Assembly (NCBI RefSeq): GCF_001310955.1
Contig: NZ_BAZX01000035.1
Location: 1 to 35,417 of the forward strand
DNA: 35,417 bases
Source: Marinifilum fragile JCM 15579
GTDB taxonomy: Bacteria; Bacteroidota; Bacteroidia; Bacteroidales; Marinifilaceae
Direction: 5' to 3'
Under the pieces are notes generated by a model that ran no database searches, had not been told where the DNA came from, and saw nothing but the letters and a program-made list of their open reading frames with translations. Both the position numbers and the translations under genes were made by a program. Each line of letters begins with the position of its first letter. Positions within the stretch are counted from its first letter, which is position 1. This document shows, one piece after another, positions 10,907 through 18,917 of the stretch.

Positions 10907-12946
10907 TTATGTTTTTAATGTTTTGAGTATTCCTTCGATCAAAAAGAATGTTAAAGCCAACAAAATAAATATTCTCCAAAACTGTCTTCCTTCTCTTTTT
11001 TCGTTAATAAGCTCAGATAGTTTCATTTTTTCAGAAGAAATTACAGAATGGTTTTCATTCAAGGCCTTAATTTTATTTTCAATTTCTTGTTTTGCGTAAT
11101 AAGAAAGTTGAGATTCATTTCTAGGATAATTGAAAGAGCAAGTTTGTATAATAGAGTCGTTTAGAGTGATTGTGTAATTTTCTGAAAGCCTTAATTGATC
11201 TGCAGTTTTAAGCTGTGTTGATTGGTTTGAGCTGTTTATGCTTAATGGAATAATATCAATGCCAATTCGATCATTTTTAATATGAAACTGCTCTTCATTA
11301 TTTGGGATAAAAGAGTTTGTTAAATCAATTGTATTATTTTTTCCAATTTGGTAATAGATTTTGCTCCAGTTTGAGTTTGTTTTACTCAAATTGATTAAAG
11401 TAGGTACTAATATTGGGTGTGTTATTAGGTTTGTCCATTCACTTTTTAAATTCATACTGAATTGATAAAGTTGTCCTTTCCCATATTGAATTCTTGTAAA
11501 TAATTTTTCAGAACCCGCAGTTAGCCAAATGGATTCTAATGTTGGATTATTTGGTGTTGATAGTTTGTAGAATTTATAGATGTCAGGTAGACGTGCGTTA
11601 TCTTTTAAATCTTGAAAGACATCCTGGTATAGATTTGCTTTCGTTTCAACTCTTGAAATTCGTTGTTGAGTGGAGTCGATTTCCAAATAGTTTGGAGCCA
11701 AAACATCTGATAAGAATAGGTTTACACTTGTTTCAATTTGCTTACTTGGTATGTAAAGCACATTTCCACCATTTTGCAGATACGTTTGTAAGCTTTGTTT
11801 GAAACCACTTTCAATATCTTGAATTTCATTTAAAATAATTAACTGAAATTTATTAAAGGTTTCATTGTGTAATTGGGGTTTGTTAATGTTCTTAATCTTA
11901 AAGTTTTTATCTGAACCAAATAGTTTGTTAATGTACTGATTTTCCAATTTCTGATTGACCGATAAAATATGATTTACTTTATTGGTTTTGTAGGAAAAGT
12001 ACAAATTGTTATCGTAAGTAATTGGGTAATCCTCAATGCTTAGTTTGGCTTGTATTACGCTTAATTGTCTATCGCTATAGCGCAATTTAGTAATTTGAGA
12101 TGAGCTTTTATTAACATCAATGCTTCCCACAGTTTTCAAACTATCATTTACTGTCAATTGAATCGGAATCTTTTTTAAATCTTTGTCTGAGTGATTCGAA
12201 ATTTTAACTGATAATTCTTTTTGAGGACCAGTAAAATGTAATGGTTTTTCGAACCAACAAGAGTCCATGACCAGATTGTTTGTAGCTTGCAATTGGAAGA
12301 GAACAAAATTCACCGTTAAAAGACTGTCTTTTTGTAGTTTTTCGAAATCAGCTTGAGTTTTTTGAAAATCAGATAGTACATAAACTTCTAATTTCTCAAG
12401 AGGTGAATCCAGTCGGATATTATTTATTGTTTTTGATAGTTTTATCGAATTGGAAGAGGGAATTATTTCCTGTATTCTCGCAATGGCTTGATTTTTATTT
12501 AAACTAGTAGAGTAGTGTTGTAAATCGTTGCTGTAGATTCTGATTTTAGCATAATCGGGCAATGATTTTACAAGTTCAAATGCACTGTTTTTGGCAACTT
12601 CCAGAGCATTCCCTCTTTCAGTTTTACCATTCATACTAAACGAATTATCAATGTAAATGCTAATTAATTCATTGTTTTTATTCGATATTTTTTCTCCAGA
12701 AATAGGAATGTAAGGTTGCGAGAATGCAATAATAATACATGCCAAAGCTAGTATTCGTAGCAACAGAACAAGCAGGTTTTTAAGCTTTGATTTTCTTTTG
12801 TTCTCGGTATTTAGGTTTTGTAGAAAACGAAGGTTACTAAAAAAGATTTTTTTGTAACGTTTAAAATTGAAAAGATGTATGATGATTGGAATCAATAATA
12901 TAAAAAGAAACCAAAGGTAATTTGGATGCAAAAAATGTAGCGACAT
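10907..12946 (-). CDS. BatA-type membrane protein with vWA domain
   Basis: A 679-residue inner-membrane protein. The N-terminus is the BatA/aerotolerance-type two-helix region (MSLHFLHPNYLWFLFILLIP, helix about 9-27; second helix about 57-76) followed by a von Willebrand A domain whose MIDAS motif D-x-S-x-S is seen as Asp100, Ser102, Ser104 (IYIDNSFSM). A long periplasmic middle region, including a stretch like a glutamine-amidotransferase-fold flap, leads to a final helix at about 655-674. Single proteins of this layout are widespread in Bacteroidota; the exact role is unknown, though relatives in Bat operons are linked to stress tolerance. It starts 62 bp after the TonB receptor on the same strand, so the two are likely co-transcribed. 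There is no MoxR ATPase or other Bat gene in the window. Confidence 0.85.
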   Translation of the reverse strand: MSLHFLHPNYLWFLFILLIPIIIHLFNFKRYKKIFFSNLRFLQNLNTENKRKSKLKNLLVLLLRILALACIIIAFSQPYIPISGEKISNKNNELISIYIDNSFSMNGKTERGNALEVAKNSAFELVKSLPDYAKIRIYSNDLQHYSTSLNKNQAIARIQEIIPSSNSIKLSKTINNIRLDSPLEKLEVYVLSDFQKTQADFEKLQKDSLLTVNFVLFQLQATNNLVMDSCWFEKPLHFTGPQKELSVKISNHSDKDLKKIPIQLTVNDSLKTVGSIDVNKSSSQITKLRYSDRQLSVIQAKLSIEDYPITYDNNLYFSYKTNKVNHILSVNQKLENQYINKLFGSDKNFKIKNINKPQLHNETFNKFQLIILNEIQDIESGFKQSLQTYLQNGGNVLYIPSKQIETSVNLFLSDVLAPNYLEIDSTQQRISRVETKANLYQDVFQDLKDNARLPDIYKFYKLSTPNNPTLESIWLTAGSEKLFTRIQYGKGQLYQFSMNLKSEWTNLITHPILVPTLINLSKTNSNWSKIYYQIGKNNTIDLTNSFIPNNEEQFHIKNDRIGIDIIPLSINSSNQSTQLKTADQLRLSENYTITLNDSIIQTCSFNYPRNESQLSYYAKQEIENKIKALNENHSVISSEKMKLSELINEKREGRQFWRIFILLALTFFLIEGILKTLKT

Positions 12947-13008
12947 ATTTCCTTAACTTAAAAGTATTGGCAAAATAGCTAAAAACTGGATTGAAATAAA
13001 GTATTTCT

Positions 13009-15417
13009 TTAGAATTTCGCACTCAGCTTTACATTCAATTTACGTCCTGTAAGATAATTTGGAATTGCATATTGATTGCCTGAAATATCATTGATCCAAA
13101 GGTATGAAACAGTGTTGTTGATATCTAAAACATTAAATACTTCCAAACCAATCCACATGGACTTAAAATGACGTAACAATCCTTTGTTTTTTGTTTTCTC
13201 ATCTACCAGAATTTTGGAGAACCCCAAATCAATTCGTCTATAATTTGGCATTCTAAAGCTTCCACCATTTTTACCCCTTTTGGGAGTCCAAACAGGCAGT
13301 TTCCCAGCATAGAATAATGCAAGGTGCATTTTGTAAGAAGGATTGTTAGGTAAATAATCCTGGAAAAGCATTGAGAAATTAAATCTTTGATCTGTAGGGC
13401 GAGGTATAAAGGACTTCTCATCGCCTTTAATATCTTCTTCTGTTTTCATGATGGATAAACTGGCCCAGGATTCCGTTCCAGGAACAAATTCACCATTGAT
13501 TCTCAAGTCCAATCCGGTCGTGTATCCTTCTGCCTCCTGATCACCATAATATCGTATACGAACATTTTCAATGTCATACGGAGTTACGGAAAGAAGATCC
13601 TTGTAGTACAATTCGCTTGAAAATTTAAAAGGACGATTCCATGCTTTAAAGTAATATTCTTGACCTAAAACATAATGGATTGCTTTTTGGATATTGACTT
13701 CAGGACTAATATTTCCGTTAATCATTAACATTTCGCGATAAGATGGAATTTGTTGATAAAGACCTGCAGAGAGTTTAAATTTTACTTTGTTTTCCCAGTT
13801 TGGGATATAATGAATGGATCCTCTTGGTGAAAAATATCCTTTTTTATTGTAATCCCAATAATGGTAACGAAATCCTCCTGTAAGTTGCAGTTCTCCTTTT
13901 TTTGTTTCCAGAATTTGAGTTGCTTGCACAAATGATTTATAGTGCTTTGAGCTAATATTATTGTTTGCATTGCGATTGTATGCCAGCAAAACTTCACTGT
14001 CGGATACTGGAACTGAGTAACCAGCAGAATCTTGGTATTGCCATTCATTAATTTTGTTGCTAATATCCTCCTTTTTAACTCCAACTCCCCATTGTAAAAA
14101 TAAATCGTCCATAGAATGATCTCCTTTTACATCCAAATTATAAACCTCTTGATTGAGTTTGTTTCTGGCATGATCAATAAAAGTTCCTATTCCCAGATTT
14201 TCAACACTTTCTGATTGCGATCCTCCTTGAGATACAAATAAATCGCTCAAATAGTATTGTCCCATAATATCATACCTCTCTTCTTCTATGCTTTCGTATC
14301 TGCTTCCGATTAATCGGATAAAAGAATTTGAGTTGGGATGATACTTAAAAGTAACTGCCTGAATGTTCGAATTGAATTCATCTTTTTCATTCCCGTCAAA
14401 ATAGATATCAAGATTCAATGCATTACTAATGGTTCCAAATGAAGTACTCCTGTTTTCAGGTTCAAAATTGTATTTGTTTTGACTAAAGCTAGTCCACAGG
14501 TGCATGCTACATACCGAATTGAATTTGTAGTTAACCAGTGCCTGAAAATCCGTGTAATTGGGTTCATATTCACCTTTTGTGTCCAAAGAATTTAACAAAT
14601 AACGATTGGTTTTATATCTCAATCCAGCCATATAGGATATCTTCCCATTTTTTGACGCATTGGCAAAATGTGTAGATGCACCCATTAAGCTTAACTCGGC
14701 AGAAGCTTCAAACTTAGTTGGAGTTTTGTACTTAATATCAAGAACCGAAGACAGTTTGTCACCATATTTTGCATCAAACCCACCAGAAGAGAATTGAACC
14801 GAAGAAACCATGTCAGGATTAATAACACTTAAGCCTTCCTGTTGACCAGAACGAATTAAATTGGGTCTGTATATTTGGATTTCGTTGATATAAACAAGGT
14901 TTTCATCGAAATTACCACCTCGAACCGAATATTGTGAACTCAATTCGTTATTGGAACTTACTCCAGGTAAAGTTTTAATGACTTGTTCAACAGCTCCACT
15001 ACTGCTAACCGGAATTTGTTTCAGATGCTTTTTATCAATTGAAATATTTTTATCCCTAATGATTTTATCTGTTTCAACAGTTACTTCAGATAATTCTTGT
15101 TCTTTTAATTTTAGCTTGATATTTAGGACTCTATTTTCCGATTTTTTAAGTCGAATTGGCAATTCATAATCCTGAAAAGAGATATGCGTTACCTTTAAAG
15201 TAAAGTTCTTATCAAAATCAATTGCTAAATCAAAACTTCCATTGCTATTTGTGCTTGTTGCAATATTTGTTTCAATGATTTTTATGTGAGCACCTCTAAT
15301 GGGATTATTTTCGGTATCGGTAACTTTTCCGGATATTTTACTAGTGTTTTGGGCAATACTACAAAAAGGAATCAGTAGAATAAAGAAAACAACTGATCTA
15401 TAAAGGGTTTGAAGCAT
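13009..15417 (-). CDS. TonB-dependent receptor with carboxypeptidase-like N-terminal domain
   Basis: An 802-residue outer-membrane receptor. A Sec signal peptide (hydrophobic core then CSIAQ, about residues 1-22) is followed by a CarboxypepD-regulatory-like domain (KISGKVTDTENNPIRGAHIKI), a plug domain (EQVIKTLPGV, YSVRGGNFDENLVYINEI) and a 22-strand-type barrel to the C-terminal aromatic end (LNVKLSAKF). It probably imports a substrate with TonB/ExbBD energy. There is no SusD partner next to it, so it is not a classic Sus pair; substrate unknown. The upstream region to the divergent dipeptidase gene is 182 bp and must hold both promoters. Confidence 0.93.
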   Translation of the reverse strand: MLQTLYRSVVFFILLIPFCSIAQNTSKISGKVTDTENNPIRGAHIKIIETNIATSTNSNGSFDLAIDFDKNFTLKVTHISFQDYELPIRLKKSENRVLNIKLKLKEQELSEVTVETDKIIRDKNISIDKKHLKQIPVSSSGAVEQVIKTLPGVSSNNELSSQYSVRGGNFDENLVYINEIQIYRPNLIRSGQQEGLSVINPDMVSSVQFSSGGFDAKYGDKLSSVLDIKYKTPTKFEASAELSLMGASTHFANASKNGKISYMAGLRYKTNRYLLNSLDTKGEYEPNYTDFQALVNYKFNSVCSMHLWTSFSQNKYNFEPENRSTSFGTISNALNLDIYFDGNEKDEFNSNIQAVTFKYHPNSNSFIRLIGSRYESIEEERYDIMGQYYLSDLFVSQGGSQSESVENLGIGTFIDHARNKLNQEVYNLDVKGDHSMDDLFLQWGVGVKKEDISNKINEWQYQDSAGYSVPVSDSEVLLAYNRNANNNISSKHYKSFVQATQILETKKGELQLTGGFRYHYWDYNKKGYFSPRGSIHYIPNWENKVKFKLSAGLYQQIPSYREMLMINGNISPEVNIQKAIHYVLGQEYYFKAWNRPFKFSSELYYKDLLSVTPYDIENVRIRYYGDQEAEGYTTGLDLRINGEFVPGTESWASLSIMKTEEDIKGDEKSFIPRPTDQRFNFSMLFQDYLPNNPSYKMHLALFYAGKLPVWTPKRGKNGGSFRMPNYRRIDLGFSKILVDEKTKNKGLLRHFKSMWIGLEVFNVLDINNTVSYLWINDISGNQYAIPNYLTGRKLNVKLSAKF

Positions 15418-15561
15418 GAGTTTTTTAGTTTAACAGGATTAAGATACCATATGAATCAGAAATCCGAATATACAAAAGGAAAGACAGAAATTGAAAGCTT
15501 TGCATAAAAATTAAATCATCTAATTAACACTTCAATAACTTACAGTTTTAAGTAAGTATCA

Positions 15562-15569
15562 TATCTTTA
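15562..15569 (+). promoter_or_regulatory. Possible -7 box of the dipeptidase gene
   Basis: TATCTTTA matches TAnnTTTG except for the last base and sits 30 bp before the ATG. A clear -33 TTG is not visible at the right distance. A 6-bp inverted repeat, ACTTAC (15538-15543) and GTAAGT (15552-15557), lies just upstream and could be an operator. Confidence 0.3.
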
Positions 15570-15599
15570 TATTTTCTAACCCCTAAAACTTTAAAAATC

Positions 15600-16829
15600 A
15601 TGTTTGGTAAGAGTAACAAACTTTTGATTGTAAGTATGTTTCTGCTTTTTTGTTTTGCCTCTTGTAAAACTCAGGAAGAAAAAGCTGCTGAAATTCACAA
15701 TCATGCTTTCACAATAGATACTCATGTTGATACACCATATCAATTGTTAAATAAAGATTTCAACATTAGTGAATATCATGCATACAAAAGAGGAGGAAGC
15801 TGTGTTGATTTTCCACGGATGAAGAAAGGTGGTTTGGATGGAATCTTTTTCGCAGCTTTTACATCGCAAAGAGATAGAACGGCAGAAAACATTCAGTTTG
15901 CTAGAGAAAAAGCAGATGAATTGATTGATTCAATTTATGCTGCATGTGATAAATATTCAGAATTGGCTGAAGTTGCCCTTAATGTAGCTGATGGATATCG
16001 CTTGGAAAAAGAAGCGAAACGAGCAATTTACATTGGCTTGGAGAATGGTTTTCCGATTGGGACGGAAATTTCTGAAGTCGAAAGATATTTCAAGAAAGGA
16101 GTACGTTACATTACACTATGTCATACTTCGAATAATGATATATGTGATTCTTCGACAGATAGTCATGGTGCAGAATTTGATGGATTGAGTAAGTTTGGTG
16201 AAGAGGTAGTGAAGGAAATGAATCGATTGGGAATTTTAATAGACGTTTCTCATATCTCTGATAGCTCATTTTACGATGTAATAAAATTGTCTACAAGCCC
16301 GGTAATTGCCTCACATTCGTGTGCAAGAGCAATTTGCGATAATCCCAGAAACTTAAGTGATGAAATGCTAAAAGCATTGGCCGAAAATGGAGGTGTTATT
16401 CAAATGTGTATATTGGATGATTACGTAAAAGCTCCGGATAAAAATAGCGAACGTTATAAAAAAGAAATGGAATTGCGTGAGCGTTATCGCAAAATGGGGA
16501 AAATGACCAAGGAAGAGGAGCAGAAAATATGGGCAGAATGGAAACAATTGCAAATAGATTATCCCAAGGACAAACCAACAGTTGCTGATGCGGTAGATCA
16601 TATTGATCACATTATAAAAGTAATTGGAATTGATTATGTGGGGATTGGAACAGACTTTGATGGTGGTGGCGGATTAAAAGATTGTGCGGATGTTAGCCAA
16701 ATGATGAATATTACCATTGAATTGCTGAAGCGTGGCTATTCTCGAGAGGATATTCATAAAATTTGGGGAGGAAACTTTATGAGGGTATTTAAGCAAGTTG
16801 AGGATTTGGCTGAGAAAGCAAAAGCTTAA
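15600..16829 (+). CDS. Membrane dipeptidase, peptidase family M19, lipoprotein
   Basis: A 409-residue zinc dipeptidase related to renal dipeptidase, which cleaves a broad range of dipeptides, often including D-amino-acid ones. The start gives a lipoprotein signal peptide with lipobox FASC (Cys22), placing the enzyme at the cell envelope. Metal-ligand pattern is intact: His42-x-Asp44 in DTHVDTPYQLL, Glu148 in YIGLENGFP, His218 in DVSHISD and His239 in IASHSCARA; the 21-residue gap between the last two equals that of the family. GIGTDFDGGG near residue 350 is also typical. The following gene begins 63 bp downstream and may be partly co-transcribed. A role in peptidoglycan-peptide turnover or peptide nutrition is inference. 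Confidence 0.95.
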   Translation: MFGKSNKLLIVSMFLLFCFASCKTQEEKAAEIHNHAFTIDTHVDTPYQLLNKDFNISEYHAYKRGGSCVDFPRMKKGGLDGIFFAAFTSQRDRTAENIQFAREKADELIDSIYAACDKYSELAEVALNVADGYRLEKEAKRAIYIGLENGFPIGTEISEVERYFKKGVRYITLCHTSNNDICDSSTDSHGAEFDGLSKFGEEVVKEMNRLGILIDVSHISDSSFYDVIKLSTSPVIASHSCARAICDNPRNLSDEMLKALAENGGVIQMCILDDYVKAPDKNSERYKKEMELRERYRKMGKMTKEEEQKIWAEWKQLQIDYPKDKPTVADAVDHIDHIIKVIGIDYVGIGTDFDGGGGLKDCADVSQMMNITIELLKRGYSREDIHKIWGGNFMRVFKQVEDLAEKAKA

Positions 16830-16842
16830 ATGTTTCAAAAAA

Positions 16843-16867
16843 TTGACTGATTAATTTTTTACTTTTG
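16843..16867 (+). promoter_or_regulatory. Candidate promoter before the phosphatase-like gene
   Basis: TACTTTTG at 16860-16867 is an exact TAnnTTTG -7 box. The nearest upstream TTG (16843-16845) leaves a 14-nt spacer, shorter than usual. The box sits 25 bp before the GTG start at 16893, which suggests that the broken gene downstream once had its own promoter. Confidence 0.4.
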
Positions 16868-16892
16868 CTCCAATTGATAAAATTAGAAAACT

Positions 16893-17317
16893 GTGAAAAA
16901 AGTTTTAGTAATAAGTGAGAAGAACGAAGCCCGTTCGCAAATGGCCGAAAAATGGCTGAATTACTATGGTAAAAAACATCTAAAAGTTTGGAGTGCTGGA
17001 TTAGAAAAGGGAATAATTAGTGTTTTGGCACAGAAAGCATGGCAGAAGCTGTTATGGACATTCCAGAATACAAATCGAAAGCTTTAACCGAAATAAAAGA
17101 GGAAAATTTTGATTATGTATTGTGTTTTGATAAAGAACTTTCTAATAGCTTGCCTGAATTAAAGGGAAATCCAGAAGTGAAAGTGTTTGATGTGCCAAAT
17201 CCAGCTACTGTAGAAGGAGAAGAGAAGGTAAAGTTGCAAGCTTACAATGCTGTTTGCAATGCAATTGATGATGCTTGTTTTGTATTTGTTCAGGAACGCT
17301 TCCAGATTGTACCATAA
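16893..17317 (+). pseudogene. Frameshifted LMW-phosphatase/arsenate-reductase-like gene without catalytic Cys
   Basis: Two overlapping frames, 16893-17087 (GTG start, KKVLVISEKNEARSQMAEKW) and 17039-17317 (MAEAVMDIPEYKSKAL through FDYVLCFD), together match one low-molecular-weight tyrosine phosphatase/ArsC-fold protein of about 140 residues. The join falls at GCACAGAAAGC|ATGGCAG near 17037: adding one base restores AQKAMAEA without losing any residue, so a one-base deletion is the simplest explanation. The signature loop CxxNxxRS has become SEKNEARS, so the nucleophilic Cys is Ser and the second Cys is Ala. Even when repaired, the protein should not act as a phosphatase or thiol reductase. 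It could be a decayed gene, a non-catalytic binding protein with an assembly error, or both. Confidence 0.75.
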
Positions 17318-17569
17318 ATTAACAAATTTATTGATAATAGAAATTATTTACATAGCACTTTAATTTGATAAAGTATATCATATTAACATTAAAAAGAGAT
17401 TCATTTATTGGATCTTCTTTTTTTATGCTATTAGGTCTAATTTTGGAAGATTTAACTGGATCAATGAAGTTCTGATTTAGCGAATTCATCAATAAAATTT
17501 AGTTTCAAATACTTCTAATTTTGTCGCATTTATTTTTGTATGAATAAGCTTTGTTTTTTACCAACTTGC

Positions 17570-17598
17570 TTGACATGGCTGAGATTTATTCGTATTTT
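17570..17598 (+). promoter_or_regulatory. Sigma70-like TTGACA-N17-TATTTT
   Basis: TTGACA at 17570-17575, exactly 17 bp, then TATTTT at 17593-17598. This matches the proteobacterial/phage -35/-10 arrangement better than the Bacteroidota one. It would give a leader of about 175 nt before the gene at 17782. In a sequence this AT-rich a chance match is possible. Confidence 0.3.
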
Positions 17599-17767
17599 TA
17601 ATATAGATCTGATTTGGCTTCTAATGCATGTAAAATCAATATTTTATGACCTTTGTGATTTTCCATATTAATTTAGACTTACTTCTGGAAACCTATCAGA
17701 GTAAACCTTATCAAAATCCTGAAAAGAATTAAGCATTTCAATTTATTTTTTTAGAATTTATTCATAC

Positions 17768-17776
17768 AAAAGGAGG
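17768..17776 (+). promoter_or_regulatory. Strong Shine-Dalgarno site
   Basis: AAAAGGAGG lies 5 nt before the ATG at 17782, an almost full anti-SD match. No other gene in the window has one of this strength, and the site fixes the start codon of the 146-residue ORF. Confidence 0.75.
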
Positions 17777-17781
17777 CGAAG

Positions 17782-18222
17782 ATGAAAAAAAACATTGGAG
17801 TTTGGTTAGATACCGAAAAAGCCTACATTATTACACTTGAAAATGGCAATAGCCAGATTGAAACAATTGAATCGGAAGTTGAAACAAGAGTGCGTTTTAA
17901 AGGAGAAACAAAAGCTTATTCCCGAATGGGGAATCAGTTTATTAATCCAGCAAAGAGAATGACTCACCGACGTAGACATCAGTTCAAGCAATATTTTGAG
18001 AATATCACTTCTAAACTGGCGAACGCCGAGGAAATCTATTTGTTTGGACCTGCGGAAACAAAAGTACATTTGGCAAAGCATATTAATAAACAGACCAATC
18101 TTAATGATAAAGTGAGAAAAATTGAATCAGAGGATAACATGACAGAGAATCAAATGATTGCTCGTGTTAAAGAGATATTTAGTTCTGATCCTGTAAAGGT
18201 GAAAGCAAGGATCAGGCATTGA
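17782..18222 (+). CDS. Small basic protein, possibly eRF1-like (baeRF/host-attachment type)
   Basis: A soluble 146-residue protein, rich in Lys and Arg, with no signal peptide. It opens with KNIGVWLDTEKAYIITLENG, a beta-strand-rich segment, then a basic stretch MTHRRRHQFKQYF (about 60-72) and EEIYLFGPAETKVHLAKHI (about 84-102). The last motif resembles the GPGEAK-type turn of bacterial archaeo-eukaryotic release-factor-like proteins (baeRF, including the Host_attach family), and the opening resembles their first strand pair. On that basis it may bind ribosomes or RNA, perhaps under stress; this is a weak motif-level inference, and it lacks the GGQ-bearing domain as far as I can see. It has a strong Shine-Dalgarno site and stands alone between non-coding gaps. 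Confidence 0.6.
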   Translation: MKKNIGVWLDTEKAYIITLENGNSQIETIESEVETRVRFKGETKAYSRMGNQFINPAKRMTHRRRHQFKQYFENITSKLANAEEIYLFGPAETKVHLAKHINKQTNLNDKVRKIESEDNMTENQMIARVKEIFSSDPVKVKARIRH

Positions 18223-18261
18223 AATAAAGTAGATTAGCATATCAATAGGTAAGTAAGGCGG

Positions 18262-18318
18262 TTCCCGGTTTTGAATATTTTGCATGATTGCCATCAAAGC
18301 AGAATTAAAAGCCGGGAA
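18262..18318 (+). repeat. Long-loop inverted repeat after the small basic gene
   Basis: TTCCCGGTTTT (18262-18272) pairs with AAAGCCGGGAA (18308-18318), with one G-U and a loop of about 35 nt; TTTCTTTT follows. It lies 40 bp after the stop at 18222 and may be a terminator or a structured 3' end. The CCCGG core stands out in AT-rich surroundings. Confidence 0.45.
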
Positions 18319-18477
18319 TTTCTTTTACAGTTATCAATCATTTTTTAATGATTTCCTAATATTGGTAAGCTGTGCTGTTATTGAAACTTGGAGTATAGTT
18401 AATGCTCAGTGCTTGATAATACTGGTGCGAATTTCTAAATTAGCATACATATTTTAATATGAAACTATAGACAGGCA

Positions 18478-18888
18478 ATGATTCAACAAATAGAAATTAC
18501 TTTACCTGCTTTTTCGCGAGGATATCATTTAATAGACTCGGAAATAAGAAGAAATTTACCTGATTTACCCGAAACAGGAATGTTGCACTTGTTTATCAAA
18601 CATACATCAGCAGCATTAACCATTAATGAGAATGCCGATCCTTCGGTTCGTGATGATTTTGAGTCCATAATGAATCACTTGGTCCCAGAAAATGAACCTT
18701 ATTATACACATGTATTGGAAGGGGCCGATGATATGCCAGCGCACGTAAAAGCTTCCATGATGGGGACAGAACTTACTATTCCCATTACAAAACATCAATT
18801 AAATATGGGAATTTGGCAGGGGATTTATTTGTGTGAATTTAGAAATATAGGGGGACGTCGTAAAGTTATTGTTACGATATATTCATAA
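18478..18888 (+). CDS. yjbQ: YjbQ/UPF0047 family protein (secondary thiamine-phosphate synthase type)
   Basis: A 136-residue cytoplasmic protein, the usual length of the YjbQ/UPF0047 family. It shows the family signatures FIKHTSAALTINENADPSVRDD near residues 39-60, then THVLEGADDMPAHVKASMMG and a C-terminal GIWQGIYLCEFRN. The E. coli member has a weak thiamine-phosphate synthase activity, which is the source of the family name; the physiological role is unsettled. No thiamine genes are adjacent. It is followed at once by a strong terminator shared with the convergent aminopeptidase gene. Confidence 0.95.
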   Translation: MIQQIEITLPAFSRGYHLIDSEIRRNLPDLPETGMLHLFIKHTSAALTINENADPSVRDDFESIMNHLVPENEPYYTHVLEGADDMPAHVKASMMGTELTIPITKHQLNMGIWQGIYLCEFRNIGGRRKVIVTIYS

Positions 18889-18917
18889 AAAAACGCCTCT
18901 TTTGGAGGCGTTTTTTT
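18889..18917. terminator. Bidirectional intrinsic terminator
   Basis: CGCCTC (18894-18899) and GAGGCG (18905-18910) form the core, extended by A/T pairs on both sides, with loop TTTTG. Runs of A and T flank it, so it works for both yjbQ (stop at 18888) and the aminopeptidase (stop at 18916). Confidence 0.93.

Larger units (their letters stand above)
17318..17781. other. 464-bp AT-rich intergenic region, mostly unassigned
   Basis: No credible ORF or structured RNA was recognised. It holds an imperfect AT-rich hairpin ending in seven T (about 17391-17424, possible terminator of the preceding gene), a sigma70-like promoter at 17570-17598 and a strong ribosome-binding site at 17768-17776. The gap is long for this genome, so an unannotated small RNA or leader is possible. 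Confidence 0.6.

Noticed and set aside
17030..17045. Programmed -1 frameshift in the phosphatase-like gene
   Set aside because: The local sequence CAGAAAGCA is not a slippery heptamer, and no stimulatory hairpin is evident just downstream. A one-base deletion explains it more simply.
17612..17628. Sigma54 promoter (TTGGC...TGCA)
   Set aside because: The GG and GC elements are 8 bp apart rather than 10, and the GGCAC part is poorly matched.
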